Positions 1-6,721 of a stretch of DNA of 8,921 nucleotides are shown here, in pieces; the stretch's first letter is position 1; the number at the start of each line of letters is the position of its first letter. Below the pieces are notes generated by a model, which was not told the DNA's origin, ran no database searches, and saw nothing but the letters and a program-made list of their open reading frames with translations. A program made the position numbers and the translations under genes. Source of the stretch: Bacteroidota bacterium (lineage in GTDB: Bacteria > Bacteroidota > Ignavibacteria > SZUA-365); assembly GCA_018224415.1 (NCBI GenBank), contig JAGTUZ010000122.1, positions 1-8,921 of the forward strand, given 5' to 3'.

Positions 1-3
1 CAT
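1..3 (-). CDS. Start codon of the next gene downstream of the DUF58 gene (rest outside window)
   Basis: The first three bases are CAT, an ATG on the minus strand, 32 bases beyond the stop of the DUF58 gene and in the same direction. A good Shine-Dalgarno sits at the right distance, so a translated gene very probably begins here and runs off the window. Its product cannot be seen. In FCB bacteria DUF58 genes are commonly followed by BatA-type von Willebrand A proteins or a small membrane protein, so one of these is a reasonable guess from family context only. Confidence 0.5.
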
Positions 4-9
4 GAGAAA

Positions 10-16
10 TCCTTCC
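10..16 (-). promoter_or_regulatory. Shine-Dalgarno for the gene starting at position 3
   Basis: The minus strand reads GGAAGGA followed by six bases (TTTCTC) and ATG. Motif and spacing are near ideal, and this is the main reason for calling a gene start at the very edge of the window. Confidence 0.55.
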
Positions 17-35
17 ATCCGAATGGCGGGACAGG

Positions 36-941
36 CTATCCGCCGATCTTTTTTCGTTTGTTGAGATATTCGAACAGGGCAACGTCGAAGGGCGTGGAGG
101 TATCGAGCAGCACGTAATCGATGCGTTGTTCGCGGCATTCCTTTTTGTAGCGCGCAATGAAATCACGCATTGCTTCTTTGTACGCGCGCTGGATCTGATG
201 CGGCTGCGTCATCATCTCCTCGTTGCTTTCCATGTCCCGGAAAATCGCATCGCGTCCGAAATCGAAATTCCGTTCGCGCGGATCAAGGATATGGAAAAGG
301 ATCACTTCGTGCTGGTTATGGCGGAAATGTTTGAGCGCCGAGAGCACATCGTCGGGATCGTCGAAGAGATCGCTGAAGATCATAACCAGTCCGCGTCGGT
401 GCAGTCGTTCGGCGGCCAGATTCAATGCGCGCCCGGTGCCCGTCGATCGTGCCGCCTGCAGGCGTTCGAGTTCCAGGAGAATGGTCTGGAGATAGACCTT
501 GGTCGAATGCGGCGGCATGTATTTCCGCAGTTCGTCGTCGTAGGTGAGCAGGCCCACAGCGTCTTGCTGCCGCATCATCAGGTATGCGAGGGCTGCGGCC
601 AGGTAGGAGGCGTATTGCAGCTTGGTGACATCGCCGCCGGACCGGAAATCCATCGAGCGGCTGGTATCAAGCACGAGGTAGGACTTGAGATTCGTTTCCT
701 CTTCGAACTGCTTGATATAATAGCGGTCTGTCCGGCCGAGCACCTTCCAGTCAATGCGGCGGATTTCATCACCTGGCATGTACTGGCGATGTTCGGCGAA
801 TTCGACGGAGAACCCGTGATACGGACTTTTATGCAGGCCGGTGATGAAGCCCTCCACCACAAAACGCGCGCGCATTTCCATGGTGGAAAGACGCGAAACC
901 ACATCGGGTTGAAGGTATGCGCTTCTCTGGTCCTGTCGCAT
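36..941 (-). CDS. DUF58 family protein with a von Willebrand A-like domain
   Basis: This 301-residue cytosolic protein belongs to the DUF58 family, usually found with MoxR-type AAA ATPases and Bat proteins and thought to act in assembly or stress functions at the envelope; the exact role is unknown. The hallmark core is visible around residues 55-100: a PGDE motif, R-x-I-D-W with a following R, then LDTSRSM. The D-T-S-R-S (about 92-96) matches the metal-ion-dependent adhesion site DxSxS of vWA domains, and an acidic SDLFDD stretch near 190-195 could supply a further ligand. No signal peptide or membrane segment is present, whereas some relatives have two N-terminal helices. The start is ambiguous between TTG at 944 and the adjacent ATG at 941. 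I chose ATG because it is the stronger codon and leaves three bases after the upstream stop. No strong Shine-Dalgarno is visible, consistent with coupling to the lipoprotein gene. The MoxR ATPase gene usually next door is not seen on the upstream side. Confidence 0.9.
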   Translation of the reverse strand: MRQDQRSAYLQPDVVSRLSTMEMRARFVVEGFITGLHKSPYHGFSVEFAEHRQYMPGDEIRRIDWKVLGRTDRYYIKQFEEETNLKSYLVLDTSRSMDFRSGGDVTKLQYASYLAAALAYLMMRQQDAVGLLTYDDELRKYMPPHSTKVYLQTILLELERLQAARSTGTGRALNLAAERLHRRGLVMIFSDLFDDPDDVLSALKHFRHNQHEVILFHILDPRERNFDFGRDAIFRDMESNEEMMTQPHQIQRAYKEAMRDFIARYKKECREQRIDYVLLDTSTPFDVALFEYLNKRKKIGG

Positions 942-944
942 CAA

Positions 945-1457
945 CTAGTTTCCGTTTCCGTCTTCCGACAACGTGGACTGGGATTCCTGAATCGACTCAA
1001 GGAGTTCTTCGGCACTCTTTCCGAGATTCTCCAGCTCGAACCTCACGGTTTCCGTCATGGAGCTGTCGGGATACTGAGTGAGATATTTCTCGTAAGCGGT
1101 CCGTGCGCGCTCGAGATTTGCGATGTCGTTTGCGTAGGTGTAGCCGGCGGCAAACAATCCCTTGTGTCCCCACTCGCTGTCCGGATATTTTTCGGAAACC
1201 AGTTCGTAGGTGGTGGCCGCCTTCACCGGATCGCCCTGCTCGTTGATATAGATAAGCGCACAGCGGAACATCGCCTCCGGGGCTTGAGGACTTTCAGCGA
1301 ATTCGCGTGTGATCTGTTCATAAATCACCAGCGCCTCGCTCGGCTTTTCGTCCTTCTGAAGGTCGGATGCCTGTTTCATGAGGTCGTCTGCATCCTGCCC
1401 GGCGCAGCCGGCGAGGATCGTGATGGCCGAGATGAAAAGAATGAAACGTTTGATCAT
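945..1457 (-). CDS. TPR-containing lipoprotein, BamD/YbgF-like
   Basis: This is a 170-residue predicted lipoprotein. The N-terminus is a short basic start (MIKR), a hydrophobic stretch, then a lipobox ILAGC with the lipidated cysteine at residue 18, followed by A-G-Q. The mature part is helical with tetratricopeptide-like repeats at about 25-55, 60-95 and 100-132. Each has the pattern of small and aromatic residues seen in BamD, YbgF/CpoB and related envelope TPR proteins (for example ALVIYEQITREF, AATTYELVSEKYPDSEWG and ARTAYEKYLTQYPDSS). The tail is acidic and Ser/Asn-rich. It is much shorter than BamD (about 240 residues), so a BamD ortholog is unlikely; a periplasmic scaffold lipoprotein is the safer call. 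An in-frame reading continues upstream to about 1625, but that extension has no signal-like features and would bury the lipobox, so ATG 1457 is preferred. The stop is followed at once by the DUF58 gene, suggesting one transcript and a joint envelope role. Confidence 0.85.
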   Translation of the reverse strand: MIKRFILFISAITILAGCAGQDADDLMKQASDLQKDEKPSEALVIYEQITREFAESPQAPEAMFRCALIYINEQGDPVKAATTYELVSEKYPDSEWGHKGLFAAGYTYANDIANLERARTAYEKYLTQYPDSSMTETVRFELENLGKSAEELLESIQESQSTLSEDGNGN

Positions 1458-1640
1458 CGAGGTCTCTACGGTTGTGAAGCAAAGTAACTTATCACTTGGA
1501 CACCGGACAAGCAAGGCAGTTGCGCAGCGCGCTTCGCTTGCTGCGCGCAGGATGCTGTAAGCAGTACACGGGGAACAAGATCTGCGGGAGGGGACAGTGT
1601 CTGCCGGTCCTCGCCCGGGAGTCACGGAAGGGACAGTATG
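1458..1640. other. Intergenic region between the TauE/SafE gene and the lipoprotein gene
   Basis: These 183 bases hold no convincing gene. They should contain the end of the upstream transcript and the promoter of the lipoprotein/DUF58 unit on the minus strand. I see only a weak sigma70-like candidate (TTGCTT, 17 bases, TAAGTT), not strong enough to list alone. The stretch also has a GC-rich inverted repeat (1522-1546), two copies of GGGACAGT 39 bases apart (1591-1598 and 1630-1637), and a small palindrome GACAGTGTC at 1593-1601. No U-tract terminator is visible for the TauE/SafE gene. Confidence 0.6.
1522..1546. repeat. GC-rich inverted repeat upstream of the lipoprotein gene
   Basis: GCGCAGC (1522-1528) and GCTGCGC (1540-1546) are perfect complements around an 11-base loop, giving a 7-bp GC-rich hairpin on either strand. 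No T-run follows in either direction, so it is not a typical rho-independent terminator. It lies about 65 bases upstream of the lipoprotein ATG and may be a leader hairpin, operator or chance GC structure. Confidence 0.4.
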
Positions 1641-2393
1641 TTAAAAGAGGGTGATTTTGAGGAGGAGGGCGAGGAGGACGAGGCCGAAGACGGGTTTGAT
1701 GACGCGGGCACCGCCGCGGATGGCGAGGCCTGCGCCTGTCCAGGCGCCGGTGATGTTGGCCAGACCCATGGGGAGGGCGATGGTCCAGGCGATCTCTCCT
1801 CCGAGCACGAAGGCGAGGATGGCGGCGTAGTTCGAGGCGAGATTGAGCAGCTTGGCATGCGCGGTGGCGCGGAGAAAGCCGAAGCGGAACAGCAGGACGA
1901 ATCCGAAAGCGAGGAAGGACCCCGTGCCGGGACCGAAGAAGCCGTCATAGAAGCCAAGTGAAAACGCCAGTGCCGCGGCAAGTACATAATGTCTACTGTT
2001 GATCGCGTCCTGTTTGTCCTCCACGCCGAAATCCTTGCGCAGGAAGGTCACGGCAGCGACGATGACGATCAGCACCGGGATGAGGGATTCAAGCGAGGAG
2101 CCGGGGATGCGCAGCACGGTCCAGGCGCCCGCGTAGGATCCCGCGAAGGATGCGATGAAACCCGTGATGCCGATGGGAATGATGACGAAGCCACTGCGAA
2201 GGTATCGGAATGTGCTGAAGCTGGTGCCGATCGCACTCTGCACCTTGTTGGTTGCCAGGGCGAGATGCGGAGGAAGGCCCGCGGCGATGAGCGAAGGCAG
2301 CGTGATCAGTCCGCCTCCGCCAGCCATGGAATCGACGAGTCCACCCATGAAACCGGCGGCGAGAAGCAGGACGAATGTCAGCGCATCGGGCAT
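1641..2393 (-). CDS. Sulfite exporter TauE/SafE family (TSUP) membrane protein
   Basis: A 250-residue inner-membrane protein of the TSUP superfamily (YfcA/TauE/SafE type, Pfam TauE). Members of about 250 residues with about eight helices carry organic or inorganic sulfur anions such as sulfite, sulfoacetate or thiosulfate; the substrate here cannot be told. The family's duplicated signature is clear. In the first half the glycine-rich motif DSMAGGGGLITLP (residues 21-33) is followed by ALATNK. In the second half GFYDGFFGPGTGSF (147-160) is followed by HAKLLN. Hydrophobic segments lie near 4-20, 24-42, 68-90, 104-117, 137-153, 158-172, 185-215 and 232-249. Length and both signatures are complete, so it looks intact. 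The ATG has no good Shine-Dalgarno. It sits 30 bases behind the EamA-type gene on the same strand and is probably the last gene of that transcript. Confidence 0.92.
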   Translation of the reverse strand: MPDALTFVLLLAAGFMGGLVDSMAGGGGLITLPSLIAAGLPPHLALATNKVQSAIGTSFSTFRYLRSGFVIIPIGITGFIASFAGSYAGAWTVLRIPGSSLESLIPVLIVIVAAVTFLRKDFGVEDKQDAINSRHYVLAAALAFSLGFYDGFFGPGTGSFLAFGFVLLFRFGFLRATAHAKLLNLASNYAAILAFVLGGEIAWTIALPMGLANITGAWTGAGLAIRGGARVIKPVFGLVLLALLLKITLF

Positions 2394-2423
2394 GTGACCA
2401 GGTGTTGTGGAATGGACGATTGT

Positions 2424-3314
2424 TCAGCGAAGGAAGAGCAGCGCCACACCGGCGACGGCGACGAAGGCTCCGCCGATCGCGCGCGCGGACAGTCGATCGT
2501 GGTAAAAAAACCACACCAGCGGCAGCATAATGATCGGAGGCAGCGCCATGATGGTGGTTGCGATGGCTACCTTCGTGTTGGCGATGGCGATAAGGCTGAA
2601 GGTGATGCCGAGGTAGGGGCCAAGCACAGCACCGGCGACGGTGTAGCCCAGTGCGGCCGGATCCTTCCTGTACACGCGGATCGGATTCTTGTAGCGGCGG
2701 AACAGCAGCGCGGCCGGGAGGAATAGCAGCACAGCGGCCGCAATGCGTACTGCCGTGGCGACCATGCCGTGTATGGGTGCCTCGTTGAGCGCGAATTTCG
2801 CGAAGATGAGACCGGTCGCCTGTCCGAGCGCCCCGAGGAATGCGAAGAGCAGGCCCTGGACCGATACGTGGTACTTCGTTTGTGAGCTCGGCTGACGTTC
2901 GAGTACAACAATGGCGACTCCGACCATGGTGACCAGCATGCCGACGATGCCGAGCGGTGATAATATCTCGTCAAGAAACAGGAATCCGAGCAGGGCGCTT
3001 ATCGCCGGGACGAGCGACATGATCAGCATCGAGATTCGGGCCCCGATATCCTTGAAGGCGCGGAACAGGAAGCTGTCACCGAGCACCAGGCCAATCAGGC
3101 CGCTCCATGCAAGGTTCATGACCTGGCTTCGCGACATCGACCACTCGAAACCGAAGGCGGTAATGGTGACAAGCAGGAACAGCATTGCCATGATCATGCG
3201 CGTGATATTCACCTGTATCGAGCCGACGCGTGTCGTGGCCTCGGAAAACACCATTGATGTTCCCGACCAGAGAAATGCTGTCAGAAGCGCGCTGAGTTCA
3301 CCGACAAACAACAT
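2424..3314 (-). CDS. EamA/DMT-superfamily transporter
   Basis: A 296-residue inner-membrane protein with the ten-helix, two-EamA-domain layout of drug/metabolite transporters (RhaT/YdcZ-like exporters). The first EamA unit covers about 5-138. It opens with ALLTAFLWSGTSMVFSEA and ends with the typical FLDEILSPLGIVGMLVTMVGVAIVV, where the glutamate before the penultimate helix is characteristic. The second unit covers about 152-295, with GALGQATGLIFAKFAL at its start and the same layout at its end (FYHDRLSARAIGGAFVAVAGVALLF). A short basic cytoplasmic loop (RRYKNPIRVYRKDP, about 206-219) lies inside the second unit. The family exports amino acids, nucleobases or metabolites, and no substrate can be assigned. 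The start lies only five bases after the stop of the VOC gene, which supports co-transcription; the upstream sequence lacks a Shine-Dalgarno, so translation may be coupled. Confidence 0.92.
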   Translation of the reverse strand: MLFVGELSALLTAFLWSGTSMVFSEATTRVGSIQVNITRMIMAMLFLLVTITAFGFEWSMSRSQVMNLAWSGLIGLVLGDSFLFRAFKDIGARISMLIMSLVPAISALLGFLFLDEILSPLGIVGMLVTMVGVAIVVLERQPSSQTKYHVSVQGLLFAFLGALGQATGLIFAKFALNEAPIHGMVATAVRIAAAVLLFLPAALLFRRYKNPIRVYRKDPAALGYTVAGAVLGPYLGITFSLIAIANTKVAIATTIMALPPIIMLPLVWFFYHDRLSARAIGGAFVAVAGVALLFLR

Positions 3315-3319
3315 GGAGG

Positions 3320-3688
3320 TCAGTGTTTCGAATGCAGGGCGATCCGGTTTCCTTCCGGATCGCGGAACACGGCCATGGAGCCGATGTCCTCGGAGATCAG
3401 CGTTTTAGGTATGACCACGGTCGCACCCGCCGCCTCGGCGCGCGCAAGCATCATGTTGAGATCGTCGCCGGCGTCGAAATAGACCAGCACACCGTGCTCG
3501 GAAGGGATATACCACTCGTGGGCGACGATGGCGCCGTGAATGCCGTCTTCATGCGAACCGATGAAACCCATCAGGGCCTGGCCTATCTGCTGTTCCGTGA
3601 TGGCGACGTCGAACAGACGTTCGTAGAATTTCTTCGCGCGATCGAATCCCACAACCGGGATCTCGAACCAGGTGATACCTCCTGCCAT
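3320..3688 (-). CDS. VOC family (glyoxalase/bleomycin-resistance fold) protein
   Basis: This 122-residue single-module vicinal-oxygen-chelate protein is soluble and cytosolic. It begins with the typical first beta-alpha unit (GITWFEIPVVGFDRAKKFYERLFD, residues 4-27, with a candidate metal ligand E9) and ends with the family motif MAVFRDPEGNRIALHS (about 105-120). The middle HGVLVYFDAGDDLNMMLARAEAAGA (65-89) matches the paired strand and helix of the second unit. Such stand-alone proteins resemble the group annotated as lactoylglutathione lyase-related or PhnB-like; substrates are generally unknown, and true glyoxalase I activity is not implied. The reading frame stays open upstream to about 3853, inside uvrA, but the ATG at 3688 has an excellent Shine-Dalgarno and begins exactly where family members begin. 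The gene lies 40 bases after the uvrA stop and five bases before the EamA-type gene. Confidence 0.9.
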   Translation of the reverse strand: MAGGITWFEIPVVGFDRAKKFYERLFDVAITEQQIGQALMGFIGSHEDGIHGAIVAHEWYIPSEHGVLVYFDAGDDLNMMLARAEAAGATVVIPKTLISEDIGSMAVFRDPEGNRIALHSKH

Positions 3689-3693
3689 ATGTT

Positions 3694-3698
3694 CCTCC
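3694..3698 (-). promoter_or_regulatory. Shine-Dalgarno that fixes the VOC gene start
   Basis: The minus strand reads CTGGAGGAACATATG: a GGAGG core five bases before the ATG at 3688. It settles the start against the longer open frame that extends into uvrA, and shows that at least some genes in this genome use Shine-Dalgarno initiation. Confidence 0.75.
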
Positions 3699-3728
3699 AG
3701 ATTGGAAATGGAATAATAGACAACGGTC

Positions 3729-6560
3729 TTAATCTGCGATGCCAAGCATGCCGCGCAGATAGCGTGCGGTATGACTCGCTTCCACGGTGGCGACCTGTTC
3801 CGGCGTTCCCTCCGCGACGAGGCGTCCGCCTTCCTCGCCACCTTCCGGTCCAAGGTCGATGAGCCAGTCGGCGGATTTGATCACGTCGAGGTTGTGTTCG
3901 ATGATCACAACGCTGTGTCCGGCTTCGATCAGGGCCTCGAAACAGCGGAGAAGCTTGTGCACATCATGAAAATGCAGTCCGGTAGTGGGTTCATCGAAGA
4001 TGAACAAGGTGTGCCCGTCGCTGCGGGACGACAGGTGCAGGGCGAGCTTGAGCCGCTGCGCCTCGCCGCCGGACAGTGTGGTCGCTGGCTGTCCCAGGCG
4101 CATATAGCCAAGACCGACGTCGTCGAGCACCTGGAGCTTGTTGGCCACGCGCGGCACATGTTCGAAAAACGCCAGTGCTTCGGTGACGGTCATGTCGAGG
4201 ACCTCGACAATGTTCTTCCCATTGTAACGGATGTCGAGGATCTCCTTCTTGTAGCGGGATCCCTTGCAGGATTCGCATTCAAGATAGAGATCGGCCATGA
4301 ACTGCATTTCGACCTTGATGAAGCCATCGCCTTCGCACACGTCGCAGCGTCCGCCGGGAACGTTGAAGGAAAACGCTCCAGGCGCGTAGCCGCGCAGTCT
4401 GGAAGCGGGTGTGGACGCAAACAGGTCCCTGATCCCGTCGAAGGCTTTCAGATAGGTAATCGGGTTTGACCGGGGTGTTCGCCCGATGGGAGACTGGTCG
4501 ACCAATTCCACATGTTTGATACGTTTGATGCCCCCGAACCCAGCGAAGCTGCCGATCTCTTCTTCGTAGGCCCCTTCAAGTTCCTTTTTCAGTCCACCGT
4601 ACAGAATGTCGGTGATGAGCGTACTTTTTCCTGAACCGCTGACGCCGGTCACGCAGGTGAGAATACCGAGAGGAATGGACACGTCGATATCCTTCAGATT
4701 ATTCTGCCGCGCTCCACTGATTTCAAGTTGCGCCTTGCTCTTGCGACGGGTCTTCGGAACAGGGATGGAGAGTTTCCCACTCAGGTACTGACCGGTGAGG
4801 GACTGCCGGTTCCTTTTCAGTTCGGCAGCGGGAGCGACGGCAACGATCTCGCCTCCGTTCTCGCCGGCATGTGGACCGATGTCGACGATGAGATCGGCGA
4901 CTTGCATCATCTCCGCGTCATGTTCGACGACGATGACCGTATTGCCACTGTCGCGAAGCGACAGGAGGATGTCGATGAGACGGCTGTTGTCCCGCGGATG
5001 CAGTCCGATCGTCGGTTCGTCGAGGACGTACAGGGACCCGACCAGAGCGGACCCCAGCGATGTGGCGATGTTGATGCGCTGCGCCTCGCCACCCGACAGT
5101 GAATGCGAGAGGCGGTCGAGTGTCAGATATCCGAGTCCGATTTTTGTCAGGATGTGCAGTCGCTTGCGAACTTCCTCGAGGATACGTCCTGCCACATCCT
5201 GTTCGAAGTGGGTAAACGGTACTTCTTCGAAGAGGTGTTTGAGACGATCGATTGGCAGACGTACGAGCGTGCCGATGTCCTGACCGGCGACGCGCACGGC
5301 AAGGGCGTCTGGCTGCAGCCGTGCGCCGCCGCATGCCACGCATGTGGTGTACCCACGGTAACGCGCCATGAGGATGCGGTAGTGCATCTTGTAGTTTTTC
5401 GATTCCACCATCTCGAAGAAGCCGCGGATGCCCTTGAACCCCTTGCTGCCGTCCCAGACGAAGGCGCGTTCCTCGTCATTCAGTTCACGCCAGGGGACGT
5501 CGAGGCGGATCCCGGCCGTCTGTGCGGCGCGTTCGAGATCGCGCTGGTGCTTGCCGTGTTTCGGAGTGGTCCAGGGCTGCACTGCGCCCTCGGCGAGCGT
5601 TTTTCGTTCGTTCGGTATCACCAGGTTCGGATCGATACCCGTGGTGCGACCGAATCCCTGGCAGACGGGACAGGCACCTGCGGGGCTGTTGAACGAAAAC
5701 AGCTGTGGCTCCGGTTCGGCGTAGGATGTCGCACAGACGCCGCATGCGTAGCGGGCGCTGAAATTCCAGTCGTCTCCGCTGTCGAGGATACGCACGCGGA
5801 CATGGCCGTCACCTTCCACAAATGCTGTCTGCAGTGAATCCGAAAAACGTGAAGGATCTCCCCCGTGGCGCCAGACAAGGCGATCGACCAGAACATGAAT
5901 TTCCGATTTCGCCGCGTCGACTTGTCCGGTTTCCTCGAGATCGATGATGTCGTCACCGATGACGACACGGGCGAATCCCTGCTTGCGCAGATTGTCGAGT
6001 TCCTCGGTGATGCTGTGTCCTTCATGGACGTGCATCGGGAACATGATGTACATGCGCGCGCCGTCGGGCAATGTTTCGATCCGTTCCATGGCGGTTCGCA
6101 CCGAATCGCGCTGTACCAGTGTTCCGTCGTTGCGGCACCAGGTCTTGCCGATGCGCGCGAAGAGCAGGCGAAGGTAGTCGTACACTTCCGTGGTTGTGCC
6201 CACCGTCGATCGCGGATTGCGACCGCTGGTTTTCTGCTCGATGGCGATGGCGGGCGCGATCCCCTGGATGGAATCCACATCCGGTTTGTTCATACGTTCG
6301 AGGAACTGGCGCGCGTAGGCCGAGAGGCTTTCGACATAGCGGCGCTGTCCCTCTGCATAGATCGTATCGAACGCGAGGCTCGACTTCCCGGAGCCGCTCA
6401 CGCCCGTGAACACGATAAGGTTGTTATGCGGGAGTTCGAGCGAGACGTTTTTCAGATTGTGCACGCGGGCGCCACGTATGACGAGTGAGGCCGATCCCAC
6501 GCCGGCCGACATTTGGGCGGGTCGGGTTTTCCGTTTCGGTGCTGCTTTCTTCACCGGCAT
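3729..6560 (-). CDS. uvrA: UvrABC system protein A (excinuclease ABC subunit A)
   Basis: UvrA is the damage-sensing ATPase of nucleotide excision repair. It dimerises, loads UvrB on distorted DNA and then leaves. Every family landmark is present in this 943-residue protein (normal length about 940-960). They are Walker A GVSGSGKS at 53-60, the first zinc module with cysteine pairs 273/276 and 297/300, the CVACGGARL pair at 407/410, signature LSGGEAQR at 488-495 and Walker B LYVLDEP at 510-516. The second half has Walker A GVSGSGKS at 639-646, the second zinc module 739/742 and 762/765, signature at 829-836 and Walker B LFIFDEP at 852-858 followed by TTGLHF. Both nucleotide sites look intact. 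The N-terminus has a Lys/Ala/Pro-rich tail of roughly 20 residues (MPVKKAAPKRKTRPA) before the conserved LVIRGARVHNLKN. The frame remains open to a TTG at 6593, but ATG 6560 is preferred; ATG 6512 is possible and would drop the basic tail. No good Shine-Dalgarno is seen. It is probably the first gene of a transcript including the VOC gene and both transporters. SOS control is not evident. Confidence 0.98.
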   Translation of the reverse strand: MPVKKAAPKRKTRPAQMSAGVGSASLVIRGARVHNLKNVSLELPHNNLIVFTGVSGSGKSSLAFDTIYAEGQRRYVESLSAYARQFLERMNKPDVDSIQGIAPAIAIEQKTSGRNPRSTVGTTTEVYDYLRLLFARIGKTWCRNDGTLVQRDSVRTAMERIETLPDGARMYIMFPMHVHEGHSITEELDNLRKQGFARVVIGDDIIDLEETGQVDAAKSEIHVLVDRLVWRHGGDPSRFSDSLQTAFVEGDGHVRVRILDSGDDWNFSARYACGVCATSYAEPEPQLFSFNSPAGACPVCQGFGRTTGIDPNLVIPNERKTLAEGAVQPWTTPKHGKHQRDLERAAQTAGIRLDVPWRELNDEERAFVWDGSKGFKGIRGFFEMVESKNYKMHYRILMARYRGYTTCVACGGARLQPDALAVRVAGQDIGTLVRLPIDRLKHLFEEVPFTHFEQDVAGRILEEVRKRLHILTKIGLGYLTLDRLSHSLSGGEAQRINIATSLGSALVGSLYVLDEPTIGLHPRDNSRLIDILLSLRDSGNTVIVVEHDAEMMQVADLIVDIGPHAGENGGEIVAVAPAAELKRNRQSLTGQYLSGKLSIPVPKTRRKSKAQLEISGARQNNLKDIDVSIPLGILTCVTGVSGSGKSTLITDILYGGLKKELEGAYEEEIGSFAGFGGIKRIKHVELVDQSPIGRTPRSNPITYLKAFDGIRDLFASTPASRLRGYAPGAFSFNVPGGRCDVCEGDGFIKVEMQFMADLYLECESCKGSRYKKEILDIRYNGKNIVEVLDMTVTEALAFFEHVPRVANKLQVLDDVGLGYMRLGQPATTLSGGEAQRLKLALHLSSRSDGHTLFIFDEPTTGLHFHDVHKLLRCFEALIEAGHSVVIIEHNLDVIKSADWLIDLGPEGGEEGGRLVAEGTPEQVATVEASHTARYLRGMLGIAD

Positions 6561-6603
6561 GACAATCTTTGGAGTCTCATGAATGAAAAACAAAGGAACA
6601 ATC

Positions 6604-6637
6604 CAAAAAATTACGGGGGGGGGCGTCCAAAAGCAAA
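6604..6637 (-). promoter_or_regulatory. uvrA: Candidate uvrA promoter (TTTG / TAnnTTTG type) with a C9 run in its spacer
   Basis: On the minus strand TTTG (6637-6634) is followed after 20 bases by TAATTTTT (6613-6606). This matches seven of eight positions of the TAnnTTTG -7 element known from Bacteroidota, at a normal distance from a -33 TTTG element. A transcript from here would start near 6600, about 40 bases before the uvrA ATG. The prediction rests on my inference that the host uses this promoter type. Confidence 0.3.
6615..6623. repeat. Nine-base G homopolymer (C9 on the minus strand)
   Basis: A run of nine G on the plus strand, flanked by TTAC and CGTCC, lies 55 bases upstream of the uvrA ATG. 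It is the longest homopolymer I see in the window. Tracts of this length are prone to slippage and also to sequencing error. Confidence 0.9.
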
Positions 6638-6683
6638 AAGGGCAACGGAGGAAGGTCGGTCGGCGAGCTGCGAATGCCGGCCT

Positions 6684-6717
6684 TTTGTGCGCGTGGTTTG
6701 TGGAAGACGTATATTTC
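6684..6717 (+). promoter_or_regulatory. Candidate promoter for the secreted-propeller gene
   Basis: TTTG (6684-6687) is followed after 22 bases by TATATTTC (6710-6717), seven of eight matches to the Bacteroidota -7 element TAnnTTTG. The predicted start of transcription would fall almost on the ATG at 6722, giving a leaderless or nearly leaderless message. That is unusual, so either the box or the chosen start codon may be wrong. Confidence 0.25.
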
Positions 6718-6721
6718 CAGC

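Larger units (their letters stand above)
6561..6721. other. Divergent intergenic region between uvrA and the secreted-propeller gene
   Basis: This 161-base gap must hold the promoters for both directions. It contains A/T-rich blocks (AAAAAA at 6605-6610, AAAAA at 6635-6639), a G9 run, and two candidate FCB-type promoters listed separately. I see no LexA-type palindrome, hairpin or small gene with a believable start. Confidence 0.6.

Noticed and set aside
126..1487. 453-codon open frame on the plus strand opposite the DUF58 and lipoprotein genes
   Set aside because: It lies antisense to two well-recognised genes and spans the boundary between them. The translation shows no domain, and it is a by-product of GC-rich codon use on the other strand.
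2503..2518. Inverted repeat GTGGT/ACCAC around a run of A, resembling a small terminator
   Set aside because: It lies within the conserved second half of the EamA-type gene, encoding W-F-F-Y-H. The stem is only 5 bp and the A-run is in the loop rather than after the stem.
1989..2726. 245-codon plus-strand frame opposite the two transporter genes
   Set aside because: The sequence is Gly/Asp/Arg/His-rich shadow coding, and both transporters on the minus strand show full family motifs.
3771..6488. Several long plus-strand frames (3771-4469, 5103-5837, 5865-6488) inside uvrA
   Set aside because: All are antisense to the intact, highly conserved uvrA gene and show no domain of their own.
6561..6721. 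Possible SOS (LexA) operator upstream of uvrA
   Set aside because: I found no CTGT-N8-ACAG or GAAC-N4-GTTC-type palindrome in the intergenic region.
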